DNA of 15,310 bases. It comes from an uncultured Bacilli bacterium. Lineage in GTDB: Bacteria; Bacillota_I; Bacilli_A; RF39; UBA660. Both the position numbers and the translations under genes were made by a program. The DNA lies in the NCBI GenBank assembly GCA_944363655.1, contig CALVUU010000029.1, forward strand, positions 1 through 15,310, given 5' to 3'. Shown here in pieces: positions 7,141-15,143 of the stretch. A model generated the notes under the pieces. It was given only the letters and a program-made list of their open reading frames with translations, had not been told where the DNA came from and did no database searches. The first letter of the stretch is position 1, and the number at the start of each line of letters is the position of its first letter.

Positions 7141-8697
7141 ATGGATAATGTAATTTTGATTTCCATTTTAGCTCTTGTTGTTGGAATTTTAGTTGGATGT
7201 GTCATTGTTTGGATTATATTTACTGTTAGAGCATCCAAAGCAATGAATAAAGCTAATAAATTTATTGAGGATGCTAAAAAAGAAGCAGAAAGGAATAAAA
7301 GAGATACTTTACTTGAAATAAAGCAAGAATCATTTCGGATTAAGCAAGAAACAGAAGCTGAAATTAAAGAAAAAAAAGCCGAAATATTACAAAGTGAAGA
7401 TCGTCTTTTAGCAAGAGAAAATAACTTGGATAAAAGAGAAGAAATGCTTCAAAACAGAGATAATTTACTACAAGATAAAGAAAATGATTTATTAGCAAAA
7501 CAAAAGAATTTACAAGACAAAGAGGAAAAAATGGATATGCTACTTAAAGAAGAGGTAGCAAAATTAGAAACTATATCAAAGTATAGTAAAGAAAAAGCTA
7601 GAGATGCAATCATGCAAAGAGTAGAAGCTGATATGGAATTAGAAATAACTAATTACATAAAAGAAGCGGAAGCAAAAGCCAAATTAGAAGCCCATGATGT
7701 TGCAAAACAATTAATTATTAACAGTATGGAACGGTATGCTGATGATGTAGTTGGCATGCAAACAGTAAGTACTATTGACTTGCCTAATGATGATATGAAA
7801 GGACGTCTTATTGGTAGAGAGGGAAGAAATATTCGTACCATTGAGTCAGTTACTGGAGTTGATCTAATTATAGATGATACACCTGAGGCAATTGTTATTT
7901 CTTCATTTGATCCATTAAGAAGAGAAATTGCTAAATTAACAATTGAATCTTTAATTAAAGATGGTAGAATTCATCCTGGAAGAATTGAAGAAATATACGA
8001 TAAGACTGTAAAAGATGTCAACGCAAGAATTATTCAAATAGGGAATCAAACGATTAATGATTTAGGAATTGCTAAGATGGATCCTGAACTAGTTACATTA
8101 ATTGGTAAATTAAATTTCCGAACAAGTTATGGTCAAAATGCTTTGAAACATTCTATTGAAGTAGCTAATCTTGCTGGCTTAATGGCGGCGGAACTTGGAG
8201 AAAACGTAACGTTAGCTAAAAGAGCTGGACTTTTACACGATATTGGTAAATCTATTGATTTTGAAATTGAAGGAAGTCATGTTGAGATTGGTTTAGAATT
8301 TGCCAAAAAACATCATGAACCGGAAGTTGTCCTTGATGCAATTGCTTCACATCATGGCGATACGGAAGCAAAATCAACTATTGCTGTTTTAGTAGCTGTT
8401 GCAGATACTTTATCAGCTGCTCGCCCTGGAGCACGTAATGATACTTTAGAAAATTATATTAAGAGATTAGAACAACTTGAAGAAATTGGAAACTCTTATG
8501 AAGGAGTTGAAAAAACATTTGCTATGCAAGCTGGTAGAGAACTAAGAGTAATTGTTAAACCTGAAGAAGTTGATGATGCTAAAAGTTATAAAATGGCTAG
8601 AGATATTAAAGAAAAAATTGAAAATGAAATGCAATATCCTGGTACTATAAAAATTACTGTTATAAGAGAAACTAGAGTTCAAGAAGAAGCAAAATAA
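7141..8697 (+). CDS. rny: Ribonuclease Y
   Basis: The 518 residues have the full RNase Y architecture. There is one N-terminal membrane anchor (about 5-27) and a long charged coiled coil rich in K/E/R/Q (about 30-160). A KH RNA-binding domain follows, with LIGREGRNIRTIE (GREG at 225-228) and DDTPEAIVISSFDP. The HD hydrolase domain has LLHDIGK (H366, D367), the further metal-binding region SHVEIG/ASHHGD, and VADTLSAARPGARNDTLE; the tail is VIRETRVQEEAK. It is the membrane-bound endonuclease that starts decay of most mRNAs in Firmicutes. The start is secure: GGAGG 7 bp before the ATG, and the membrane anchor begins at once. It has its own promoter and ends in a terminator shared with the convergent deacetylase gene. 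Confidence 0.97.
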   Translation: MDNVILISILALVVGILVGCVIVWIIFTVRASKAMNKANKFIEDAKKEAERNKRDTLLEIKQESFRIKQETEAEIKEKKAEILQSEDRLLARENNLDKREEMLQNRDNLLQDKENDLLAKQKNLQDKEEKMDMLLKEEVAKLETISKYSKEKARDAIMQRVEADMELEITNYIKEAEAKAKLEAHDVAKQLIINSMERYADDVVGMQTVSTIDLPNDDMKGRLIGREGRNIRTIESVTGVDLIIDDTPEAIVISSFDPLRREIAKLTIESLIKDGRIHPGRIEEIYDKTVKDVNARIIQIGNQTINDLGIAKMDPELVTLIGKLNFRTSYGQNALKHSIEVANLAGLMAAELGENVTLAKRAGLLHDIGKSIDFEIEGSHVEIGLEFAKKHHEPEVVLDAIASHHGDTEAKSTIAVLVAVADTLSAARPGARNDTLENYIKRLEQLEEIGNSYEGVEKTFAMQAGRELRVIVKPEEVDDAKSYKMARDIKEKIENEMQYPGTIKITVIRETRVQEEAK

Positions 8698-8727
8698 AAC
8701 ATTAGATAAAAATTTCTAATGTTTTTT
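8696..8727. terminator. Bidirectional terminator between rny and the PIG-L gene
   Basis: AAACATTAGA (8697-8706) pairs with TCTAATGTTT (8715-8724), with one more A-T pair outside. The stem runs into a T tract on the plus strand (8722-8727) and a T-rich stretch on the minus strand. It overlaps the stop codons of both convergent genes (TAA 8695-8697; TAG complement 8716-8718). Confidence 0.85.
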
Positions 8728-10020
8728 CTTTACGATAATAACAATAACTATTATTAAAATTATACTACTAGCCCCAATATAGTAAATATAATTATTATTT
8801 TCTTTACTATTCTCTTTAGTTACGGAAGTATTTATTTCCATATCTTCTTTATCATTTTCACTATTAGGCTTATTAATAATCTCTTTAGGAATATTATAAA
8901 ACATATCGCCATCTTTATTTTCATATCCAACCTTTGAATAATATAAACCAAATTCTAAAGGACTATAAGTATTTATTTGAGTAGCTAAATTATAATCATT
9001 ATTTTTTCCAAGTAACCAATTAGTAAACCAAGTATAGTGTTGACTTTCATGTTCTTTATAACCAAGTTTTGATACTTCATAAGCAGTCAAACCATTATAA
9101 TATTCTAAAGGTATGTCATAATTCATTTTAATAGGATTTTCTTTGTATAAATGCAGATATACTTTATATGGTTTTTCTTCTTCGCTTAATAGATTTAATG
9201 CTTCTTTTAAAACATATGTATTTAACATATGCTGTCCATGTCCATATTCTCCAGCCTCATCATGATTAACAACAACATCAGGTTTAAATTTCTTTATTAT
9301 ATCTTTTTCAAAATTTATTACATCATTTATACTATGCCCTTGATAATTTAAATTATTAAGGGCTCCATTAAGTGAAGTAGAGTAGGCATCAGGAATATGA
9401 CCTAATATAGGATAATTTCTTAACCCCACTGCCCAAAGTCCGTTTAATTGTTCATCTAATCTTTTTGGGTTATCATTATGATTAGTTAAATAAACAACTT
9501 GAATTTTTTTTCCATTAGCAATCATTGTAGGAATAAGTCCAGCAAAAAATAGATGTTCATCATCACTATGAGTTGAAAACAATAAAATATCGGCTTTTTC
9601 ATGAGGTTCTAACCAGGTTTGTACCCAATTAGGAAGAGTATCATTAAATAAAAATATTTCTTTTATAGCTATATTATCATTATAAATTAATTCGATTTTC
9701 TTAGTTTTGCTATCTAATTTTATACAATCATGTAAAAAATTGTTTTCTCCAATGTTTATACTTGAATTATTATAATTTATAATTCCTTTTTTAGCTTCAA
9801 GATAATAAATAATATAAACATAATTAAATTCATTTTCGCTAGTTACTTTTATTATATCTTTAGCATCCATTTTTAAATATGTATTATAATTATTATCATT
9901 AAGTTTACTAACCACTTTATCATTAACTGTAATATTTATATTTTCAATATAATTATCACGCACTTCAGCACTCACTTTAAAAAAAGGTATAAATAATAAT
10001 ATAATTAATAACTTTATCAT
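8716..10020 (-). CDS. Secreted, membrane-anchored PIG-L (LmbE-like) N-acetylglucosamine deacetylase
   Basis: A signal peptide (MIKLLIILLFIPFFKVSA, then EV) is followed by a beta-rich N-terminal region of about 110 residues and then the PIG-L domain. The domain shows FSTHSDDEHLFFAG (the usual AHPDDE motif, with Ser for Pro) and NHDEAGEYGHGQH carrying the distal zinc histidine. A Ser/Asn/Glu-rich linker leads to a C-terminal membrane helix (IYYIGASSIILIIVIVIIV) ending in KKKH. The enzyme would sit outside the cell on a C-terminal anchor and remove acetyl groups from GlcNAc-type sugars; the substrate is unknown. The open frame can begin at GTG 10029, but ATG 10020 gives a cleaner signal peptide. 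Neither has a clear ribosome binding site, and the TATAAT just upstream would place the 5' end at about 10029, so the message may be nearly leaderless. It is divergent from the NAGPA gene and convergent with rny. Confidence 0.88.
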   Translation of the reverse strand: MIKLLIILLFIPFFKVSAEVRDNYIENINITVNDKVVSKLNDNNYNTYLKMDAKDIIKVTSENEFNYVYIIYYLEAKKGIINYNNSSINIGENNFLHDCIKLDSKTKKIELIYNDNIAIKEIFLFNDTLPNWVQTWLEPHEKADILLFSTHSDDEHLFFAGLIPTMIANGKKIQVVYLTNHNDNPKRLDEQLNGLWAVGLRNYPILGHIPDAYSTSLNGALNNLNYQGHSINDVINFEKDIIKKFKPDVVVNHDEAGEYGHGQHMLNTYVLKEALNLLSEEEKPYKVYLHLYKENPIKMNYDIPLEYYNGLTAYEVSKLGYKEHESQHYTWFTNWLLGKNNDYNLATQINTYSPLEFGLYYSKVGYENKDGDMFYNIPKEIINKPNSENDKEDMEINTSVTKENSKENNNYIYYIGASSIILIIVIVIIVKKKH

Positions 10021-10024
10021 GACT

Positions 10025-10064
10025 ATCACATCATTATTATAGCATGCTATAATTTTCTTGAAAA
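10025..10064. promoter_or_regulatory. Divergent overlapping promoters built on an 18-bp palindrome
   Basis: ATTATAGCATGCTATAAT (10036-10053) is a perfect palindrome containing TATAAT on both strands. Minus strand: -10 at 10041-10036, with TTTTCA (complement of 10059-10064) 17 bp upstream. Plus strand: -10 at 10048-10053, with ATCACA (10025-10030) 17 bp upstream. Both -35 boxes are weak (4/6). The same palindrome could also be an operator. Confidence 0.55.
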
Positions 10065-10132
10065 TAGTCTTTATTAATTTATTATATTATGGTATTATAT
10101 CAATAGATAAAAAAAGTGGTAGGTTTTTATTT

Positions 10133-11161
10133 ATGAATGTAGTAAAATTTATTGGTAAAACATTTTCTTTTATTGGTATAACTTTAGTGGTTATTATTAT
10201 AACTTTATTATTAACTATTTTTCTTATTTGTCATGGACCATCAGATAGCGCTCGTAATTTATTTGTGACAACAATTTTAGAAACTGGACAACTTAAATTT
10301 TTAGCATCAATTTTTTTAAGTGAAGATGAAATAACAAAAATAGTATCAGCAAATTCCTTAAGCGAAATGCAAGAAGAAGTTGATACTGATTTAATAAAAG
10401 TAGATGATAATAAAGAAAAAGAATTAATTGAAATCCAAAAAGTAAGTGGAAATAATTTTGAGGGGACTATGATGATTATTAGTGATCCATCAAAAATAAG
10501 TTTAGCAACAACTTATCCTTGGAGTGAATATGGTAAAGAGTTAGATAAATTAGTTAATGAAAATAATGCTTTAGCAGGTATAAATGGCGGACTTTATTAT
10601 AGCGATGCCAATAAAGGAGGTCGACCTTTAGGAGTAACTGTAAGTAATGGTGAGATTCAAGACATGTCTTTAGGAGCAACAGGTCTTCATTTAATTGGTT
10701 TTGATGAAGAAAATATCTTAAGAATAATTGATATTAGTGCTATGAATCGTAATGAAATAAAAGAGTTAATTGAAAATGAAAAAATACGGGATGCTGTATC
10801 TTTCCAAGAAGAAGCAAGTGATGCTAATAACCATTTTGTAAAATTAATTATTAATGGTGAAAAAAGAGAATTAAATGGAATGGGGAGTGGAGCCAATCCT
10901 AGAACAGCAATTGGGCAAAGAGAAGATGGAACAGTTTTATTTTTAGTTACTGATGGTAGAGGAAAAAACGGTCATCTTGGAGCAACCGCTGCTGATTTAA
11001 TCGAAGTAATGAGCAAGTATGGAGCAGTAAACGCCGCCAATATTGATGGCGGAAGTTCTTCAACAATGTATTATAATGGAGATTATTTAATGGATAGTGT
11101 TACATTTTATTATTCAAATTCATCATGGCGTCTACCAACAGCATTTATAGTAAAGGAATAG
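10133..11161 (+). CDS. Membrane-anchored phosphodiester glycosidase (NAGPA domain)
   Basis: From ATG 10133 the protein has 342 residues: a short cytoplasmic start, one membrane segment (about 10-35, FIGITLVVIIITLLLTIFLI), then an extracellular domain. Its C-terminal two thirds carry the NAGPA motifs: GINGGLYY (N151), GRPLGVTVSNGEI, NPRTAIGQREDGTVLFLVTDGRG, and ANIDGGSSSTMYYNG (D305-G307). The human namesake removes GlcNAc from GlcNAc-1-phosphate diesters; bacterial members act on extracellular polysaccharide or teichoic-acid-like substrates, mostly undefined. The frame is open back to TTG 10058, but that codon lies at or before the predicted transcription start and has no ribosome binding site. 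ATG 10133 has a modest GGTAGG and directly precedes the membrane segment. The next gene starts 3 bp after the stop. Confidence 0.87.
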   Translation: MNVVKFIGKTFSFIGITLVVIIITLLLTIFLICHGPSDSARNLFVTTILETGQLKFLASIFLSEDEITKIVSANSLSEMQEEVDTDLIKVDDNKEKELIEIQKVSGNNFEGTMMIISDPSKISLATTYPWSEYGKELDKLVNENNALAGINGGLYYSDANKGGRPLGVTVSNGEIQDMSLGATGLHLIGFDEENILRIIDISAMNRNEIKELIENEKIRDAVSFQEEASDANNHFVKLIINGEKRELNGMGSGANPRTAIGQREDGTVLFLVTDGRGKNGHLGATAADLIEVMSKYGAVNAANIDGGSSSTMYYNGDYLMDSVTFYYSNSSWRLPTAFIVKE

Positions 11162-11164
11162 TTT

Positions 11165-12259
11165 ATGAGAAGTAGAGCAAAGAAAAAATTTAAAAAAAGT
11201 ATTATTATTTATAGCATAGTTTTAGTAATCATTGCTTTAATATTTTTAATTTATATTTTCATAACTTTGCTAAGTTATGAAAATAATCAAGTAAATAATT
11301 TTTTAGTTAAAGAAGTAAATAATTTAAGTGATGATGAGTTAAAAAATTATTTAACTACTAATAACTTAGATTCCGATTTATTAAATGATTATAAAAAAAT
11401 TACTAACCAAAAAGATTTAACAATTAAACATATTACTGATGAGACCTTTGAAGTATATAACGGTAATAGATTACTTTTTACCATTTCTACAAAAGTAATT
11501 GCTAATAAAACTAAATTAGGTTTATTTACTTATCAAGAAAGAGAAATTACGGAAATTAATCCTAATTTAAGTAGAGGATTATATTATTATGATGTTTTAG
11601 TTCCAAGTAATTATGAAGTTTATGTAGATGGAGAAAAAATAGATGATTATACCAGTGCTACTAATTTTCCTAATTTAGATTTCATGTATTATAATGAATC
11701 TATGCCTAAATTAGTAACTTATGAAATAAATAATTTAAATAGTGAAAAGGAAATAATTATAAAGGATTATAATGGCAAAGAGGTAAAAGTTAATGAAGAA
11801 AACTTTGTTTATCAAAATGAAGATTATTTTATTAATGCATCAACATTTGATGAAGCAAAAGAAGTTATTACTATCGATTTTGATATTATGCAAGTAGCAA
11901 AAAATTGGCATTTGTTTTTAACTAGAGATTTAACTGGTTCTTGGTATGGTTTAAATACAGTTACTGCTAATATGATTGAAGGAACAGAAATGTATCAAAT
12001 GGCTTATAATTGGGCTCATAGTGTTGATATTACTTTTACAAGTAAACATACTTTAGGTAATCCTATTTGGCTGGAGGAAAGATTAGAAAATTTTGTGATT
12101 TATGGTCCTGATGCTTTTTCTTGTGAAGTTTATTTAGAAAAAGATATGATTGTTGCTGGTAAGCATCAATCAGACATTATGCATGATAGACTATATTTTA
12201 TTAAAGATAATGACAATTGGAAATTAATAAATATTCAAGCAATTGAAGAAAATCCTTAA
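11165..12259 (+). CDS. Membrane-anchored extracellular protein of unknown function
   Basis: The 364 residues begin with a basic patch (MRSRAKKKFKKS) and one membrane helix (about 13-37), so the rest is outside the cell. Two regions stand out. Residues about 140-230 read like a small beta domain (YYDVLVPSNYEVYVDGEKIDDY, then IIIKDYNGKEVKVNEENF). Residues about 235-360 contain AKNWHLFLTRDLTGSWYGLNTVTANMIEGTEMYQMAYNWAHSVDITFTS and a WKLINIQAIEE end, resembling an NTF2-like fold. This layout recalls TcaA-type envelope proteins, but I cannot assign a family. The gene starts 3 bp after the NAGPA stop with its ribosome binding site AAAGGA inside that gene, so the two are translationally coupled and probably act together at the cell surface. 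Confidence 0.85.
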   Translation: MRSRAKKKFKKSIIIYSIVLVIIALIFLIYIFITLLSYENNQVNNFLVKEVNNLSDDELKNYLTTNNLDSDLLNDYKKITNQKDLTIKHITDETFEVYNGNRLLFTISTKVIANKTKLGLFTYQEREITEINPNLSRGLYYYDVLVPSNYEVYVDGEKIDDYTSATNFPNLDFMYYNESMPKLVTYEINNLNSEKEIIIKDYNGKEVKVNEENFVYQNEDYFINASTFDEAKEVITIDFDIMQVAKNWHLFLTRDLTGSWYGLNTVTANMIEGTEMYQMAYNWAHSVDITFTSKHTLGNPIWLEERLENFVIYGPDAFSCEVYLEKDMIVAGKHQSDIMHDRLYFIKDNDNWKLINIQAIEENP

Positions 12260-12264
12260 GAAAC

Positions 12265-12297
12265 AGAAAAAGAAGATTATTTAAATCTTCTTTTTCT
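12265..12297. terminator. Bidirectional terminator between the unknown anchored protein gene and rnj
   Basis: A 14-bp perfect stem, left arm 12265-12278 (AGAAAAAGAAGATT) and right arm 12284-12297, has a 5-nt loop ATTTA. Purine on one arm and pyrimidine on the other give a T run in each direction. The right arm covers the rnj stop codon (complement of 12296-12298). Confidence 0.88.
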
Positions 12298-13969
12298 ATG
12301 CTTGATTAACTTCCATAATCACCGGTAAAATAATTGGCTTTCTACCTGTTAAATTGCTGATAAAAGGAAGTAATTCTAAGATTATTTGATTTTTTAAATC
12401 GGTATACGAGTAAGGAGACTTTTGTAAGAACCCATTAACAACTTCAGCTATTTTTCTTTCAATTTTTTGCATCAATTCTTGATTTTCATTGACAAGGACA
12501 AATCCTCTTGCAGTTACATTGGGTTTTAATAATAACTTTCTTGTTAAAGTATTAATATTTAAAATAGTTATTAAAATACCATCTTGACTCATTAATTTAC
12601 GATCTTTAATAACAATACTACCAATATCACCAATGCGTGATCCATCGACATAGACATCTCCCGCTTGAATGGTTCCGTTCTTGCGAACTTCACCATTTAA
12701 TATTTCAATAACATCACCATTACAACAAATAAATGTATTCTCCGGTTTAACCCCACAAAGAACTCCAATTTCTGTGTGTCTTTTAAGCATTCTGTATTCT
12801 CCATGCATCGGCATAAAGTATTTTGGTTTTATAATTCTAAGCATCCATTTTAATTCTTCTTCCTTGGCATGTCCTGATGTATGTATATCCGTAAATTCAG
12901 AATTAGTAAATACTCTAACTCCTTTTAGATAAAGTTTATTAATTATTCTGTTTATACTCTCAGCATTACCAGGAATAGGACTAGATGAAAATATTACAAG
13001 GTCATCACCAAGTAAGGAAATTTGTTTATGTTGTCCATTAGCAATTCTAGATAATGCTGCTAGAGGTTCACCTTGACTACCGGTGCATAAAATACATATT
13101 TCATTTCTTTTTAAACTTTTAGCATCATTTGCATCAATAAACATTGTTTTATCTTTGATTAAACCATTATTTAAAGCAAGCTCTATACTATTTTCCATAC
13201 TTCTACCAAATATTATAATTTTTCTATTATATTTTTTACATGATTCAACGATATGTTTAATTCGGTAAATATTTGATGCAAACGTGGCAATAATAACTCT
13301 TCCATGATGTCTACTTATCATATCATTAAGTGTACCATCAACAGCACTTTCACTTTTAGAGTATCCACTAGATAAAGCATTAGTTGAATCACTAAGTAGA
13401 AGTGTAACTCCATCAGAACCAACTTTAGCCATTTTGTGAATATCAGCCATTGGACCAACTGGTGTTAAGTCAAACTTAAAATCTCCTGTTTCAAATATCG
13501 TTCCATTTGGTGTTTTAATAATTAACGCAAATGAATCCGGAATAGAGTGGGTAGTATTAACAAATGATACATCAAAATATTTAGTTTTAACATTATAGTC
13601 TGGTGTAATTATTTGATAGTTTTCATATTTAATATTTCTTTCCACTAATTTTTTTTCGATTAAATCTTTCGCAATCTTTGGGGTATAAATCACTGGTATT
13701 TTAACAGCTTGTAATAAAAATGGTATTCCTCCGATATGATCTTCATGTCCATGAGTTATAAATAATCCCTTTATTTTATCAGCATTTTTCTTTAAATATG
13801 TAATATCTTGAATAACATAATCGACCCCTAGTAAATTATCTTCAGGAAACATAACTCCAGCATCTATTACTAAAATTTCATTGTTATGTTCAATGATATA
13901 CATGTTTTTTCCAACTTCACCTAAACCCCCTAAAGCGATAACTCTAGTTGGTTGCATATTATTTTCCAT
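12296..13969 (-). CDS. rnj: Ribonuclease J
   Basis: The 557 residues match RNase J1/J2 over their whole length. The metallo-beta-lactamase core has VIDAGVMFPED, ITHGHEDHIGG (H73, H75, D77, H78), NTTHSIPDS and FETGDFKFD. The beta-CASP domain has LLLSDSTNA, ATFASNIYRI, ILCTGSQGEP, FSSSPIPGN, THTSGHA-like IHTSGHAKEEE, and MHGEYRM. The C-terminal region ends in a small domain (VNGFLQKSPY). It is a 5'-to-3' exonuclease and endonuclease in mRNA decay and rRNA maturation, partner to RNase Y. All metal ligands are present, so it should be active and is more J1-like than an inactive paralogue. The start at 13969 has AGAAGGAA about 9 bp upstream; M5 (MQPTRV) is a weaker alternative. It faces ftsY with divergent promoters between them. 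Confidence 0.96.
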   Translation of the reverse strand: MENNMQPTRVIALGGLGEVGKNMYIIEHNNEILVIDAGVMFPEDNLLGVDYVIQDITYLKKNADKIKGLFITHGHEDHIGGIPFLLQAVKIPVIYTPKIAKDLIEKKLVERNIKYENYQIITPDYNVKTKYFDVSFVNTTHSIPDSFALIIKTPNGTIFETGDFKFDLTPVGPMADIHKMAKVGSDGVTLLLSDSTNALSSGYSKSESAVDGTLNDMISRHHGRVIIATFASNIYRIKHIVESCKKYNRKIIIFGRSMENSIELALNNGLIKDKTMFIDANDAKSLKRNEICILCTGSQGEPLAALSRIANGQHKQISLLGDDLVIFSSSPIPGNAESINRIINKLYLKGVRVFTNSEFTDIHTSGHAKEEELKWMLRIIKPKYFMPMHGEYRMLKRHTEIGVLCGVKPENTFICCNGDVIEILNGEVRKNGTIQAGDVYVDGSRIGDIGSIVIKDRKLMSQDGILITILNINTLTRKLLLKPNVTARGFVLVNENQELMQKIERKIAEVVNGFLQKSPYSYTDLKNQIILELLPFISNLTGRKPIILPVIMEVNQA

Positions 13970-14027
13970 AAAAAAAATTCCTTCTTTCTAAATTTATATT
14001 TTGGGGATAAAGTTTTGAACTGATAAA

Positions 14028-14056
14028 ATTATAACAAAAAAAAGAAGTTTTGTCTA
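14028..14056 (-). promoter_or_regulatory. Promoter of rnj
   Basis: Read on the minus strand: TAGACA (complement of 14051-14056), 17 bp, then a perfect TATAAT (complement of 14028-14033). Transcription would start near 14021, giving a leader of about 50 nt before the ATG at 13969. Confidence 0.72.
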
Positions 14057-14078
14057 TAATTCATATTCTAAATATGAT
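14050..14078 (+). promoter_or_regulatory. Promoter of ftsY
   Basis: TTGTCT (14050-14055), 17 bp, then TATGAT (14073-14078), 4/6 and 5/6 matches. The -35 box lies on the same bases as the rnj -35 box on the other strand. The ribosome binding site GGAGGT (14094-14099) follows. Confidence 0.62.
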
Positions 14079-14104
14079 ATTATATTGGTAATCGGAGGTA
14101 AGTT

Positions 14105-15091
14105 ATGGGCTTATTTAATAAATTAAAGAATATATTTAGTAATAAAAAAGAAGAAGAAAAGACAAACGAAGAAGTAAAAAAATATGATGAAGGATTAGAA
14201 AAAACTAGGACCGAATTTGTTTCTAAACTTAATATGTTAGGGATTAAATATACTAAAGTAAACGAAGAATATTTTGAGGAGCTAGAAAATATTTTAATCA
14301 TGGCTGATATCGGTGTTAAAACAGTAATGGATTTTATTGAAAGATTACGTAAAAGAGTAAAAGGGGAAAATATAACGAATACAAAGTATTTAAATGAAGT
14401 TATCGTCGATGAATTATTTATCATTTATGTTAATAATGAATCGATTACCGATAAAATTAGTATGGCTGAGGATGGACCAACTGTTATTTTAATGGTTGGA
14501 GTAAATGGCGTTGGTAAAACTACTACTATTGCTAAACTTGCTCACAAGTATAAAAGTGAAGGTAAAAAAGTAATGATGATTGCGGGAGATACCTTCCGGG
14601 CTGGAGCAGTTGAACAATTAAAGATTTGGGCAGATCGTACAGATTCCTTATTTTATGGACGCGAAAATACTGATCCTGCTGGTGTAATATTTGATGGGCT
14701 TGTTAAAGCCAAAGAAGAAAATGCCGACATTGTTTTAATAGATACCGCAGGTAGACTTCACAATAAAGTTAACTTGATGAAAGAGTTAGAAAAAATAAAT
14801 AAGGTAATTGGCAAGCAAATACCAAATGCCCCGCACGAAACTTTACTTGTAATTGATGCAACCACTGGTCAAAACGGCATTATGCAAGCGGCATCTTTCA
14901 AAGAAATTACTAACATAACAGGTATTGTTTTAACTAAACTTGATGGCACTGCCAAGGGCGGAATTGTCTTAGCTATTAAAGAAGCCGTAAATATTCCTGT
15001 AAAATTTGTAGGTCTTGGTGAAAAAATGACTGATTTAATTCCGTTTGATATTGAAAATTATATCTATGGTTTATTTAAAGATATGCTTTAA
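14105..15091 (+). CDS. ftsY: Signal recognition particle receptor FtsY
   Basis: The 328 residues comprise a short charged N-terminal stretch (about 1-35, rich in K and E) and an SRP-type N domain (about 30-110). The GTPase G domain follows: G1 GVNGVGKTTTIAKLA (from 132, K138/T139), GDTFRAGAVEQLKIWADR, G3 DTAGR (213-217), TTGQNG, G4 TKLDGTAKGG (277 onward), closing with GLGEKMTDLIPFD. FtsY docks ribosome-SRP complexes at the membrane for co-translational insertion. GQNG/GLGEKMTDL and the acidic start favour FtsY over Ffh, and there is no M domain. Length is normal for Firmicutes. The start is fixed by GGAGGT 5 bp before the ATG. In Bacilli ftsY is commonly followed by ylxM and ffh, consistent with the gene starting at 15290. 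Confidence 0.97.
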   Translation: MGLFNKLKNIFSNKKEEEKTNEEVKKYDEGLEKTRTEFVSKLNMLGIKYTKVNEEYFEELENILIMADIGVKTVMDFIERLRKRVKGENITNTKYLNEVIVDELFIIYVNNESITDKISMAEDGPTVILMVGVNGVGKTTTIAKLAHKYKSEGKKVMMIAGDTFRAGAVEQLKIWADRTDSLFYGRENTDPAGVIFDGLVKAKEENADIVLIDTAGRLHNKVNLMKELEKINKVIGKQIPNAPHETLLVIDATTGQNGIMQAASFKEITNITGIVLTKLDGTAKGGIVLAIKEAVNIPVKFVGLGEKMTDLIPFDIENYIYGLFKDML

Positions 15092-15143
15092 TTAAAGGGG
15101 GACATATATAAGAAAACGCATTTACATATATAATGTGTGACTA

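Noticed and set aside
10058..10132. A 25-codon N-terminal extension of the NAGPA protein from TTG
   Set aside because: The TTG lies at or before the predicted transcription start, lacks a ribosome binding site, and the membrane anchor follows directly after ATG 10133.
14080..14424. A 114-codon minus-strand open frame, and similar antisense frames within the glycosyltransferase, rny, rnj and NAGPA genes
   Set aside because: They lie opposite strongly conserved genes, have low-complexity Ser/Phe/Leu/Ile translations and no ribosome binding sites.
145..15091. Mycoplasma-type genetic code (TGA as Trp)
   Set aside because: All tryptophans in the conserved proteins are TGG and no conserved frame needs a TGA read-through.
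15116..15138. A hairpin ACGCATT/AATGTGT just after ftsY
   Set aside because: The 7-bp stem needs a G-U pair and no T tract follows, so it is not a convincing terminator.
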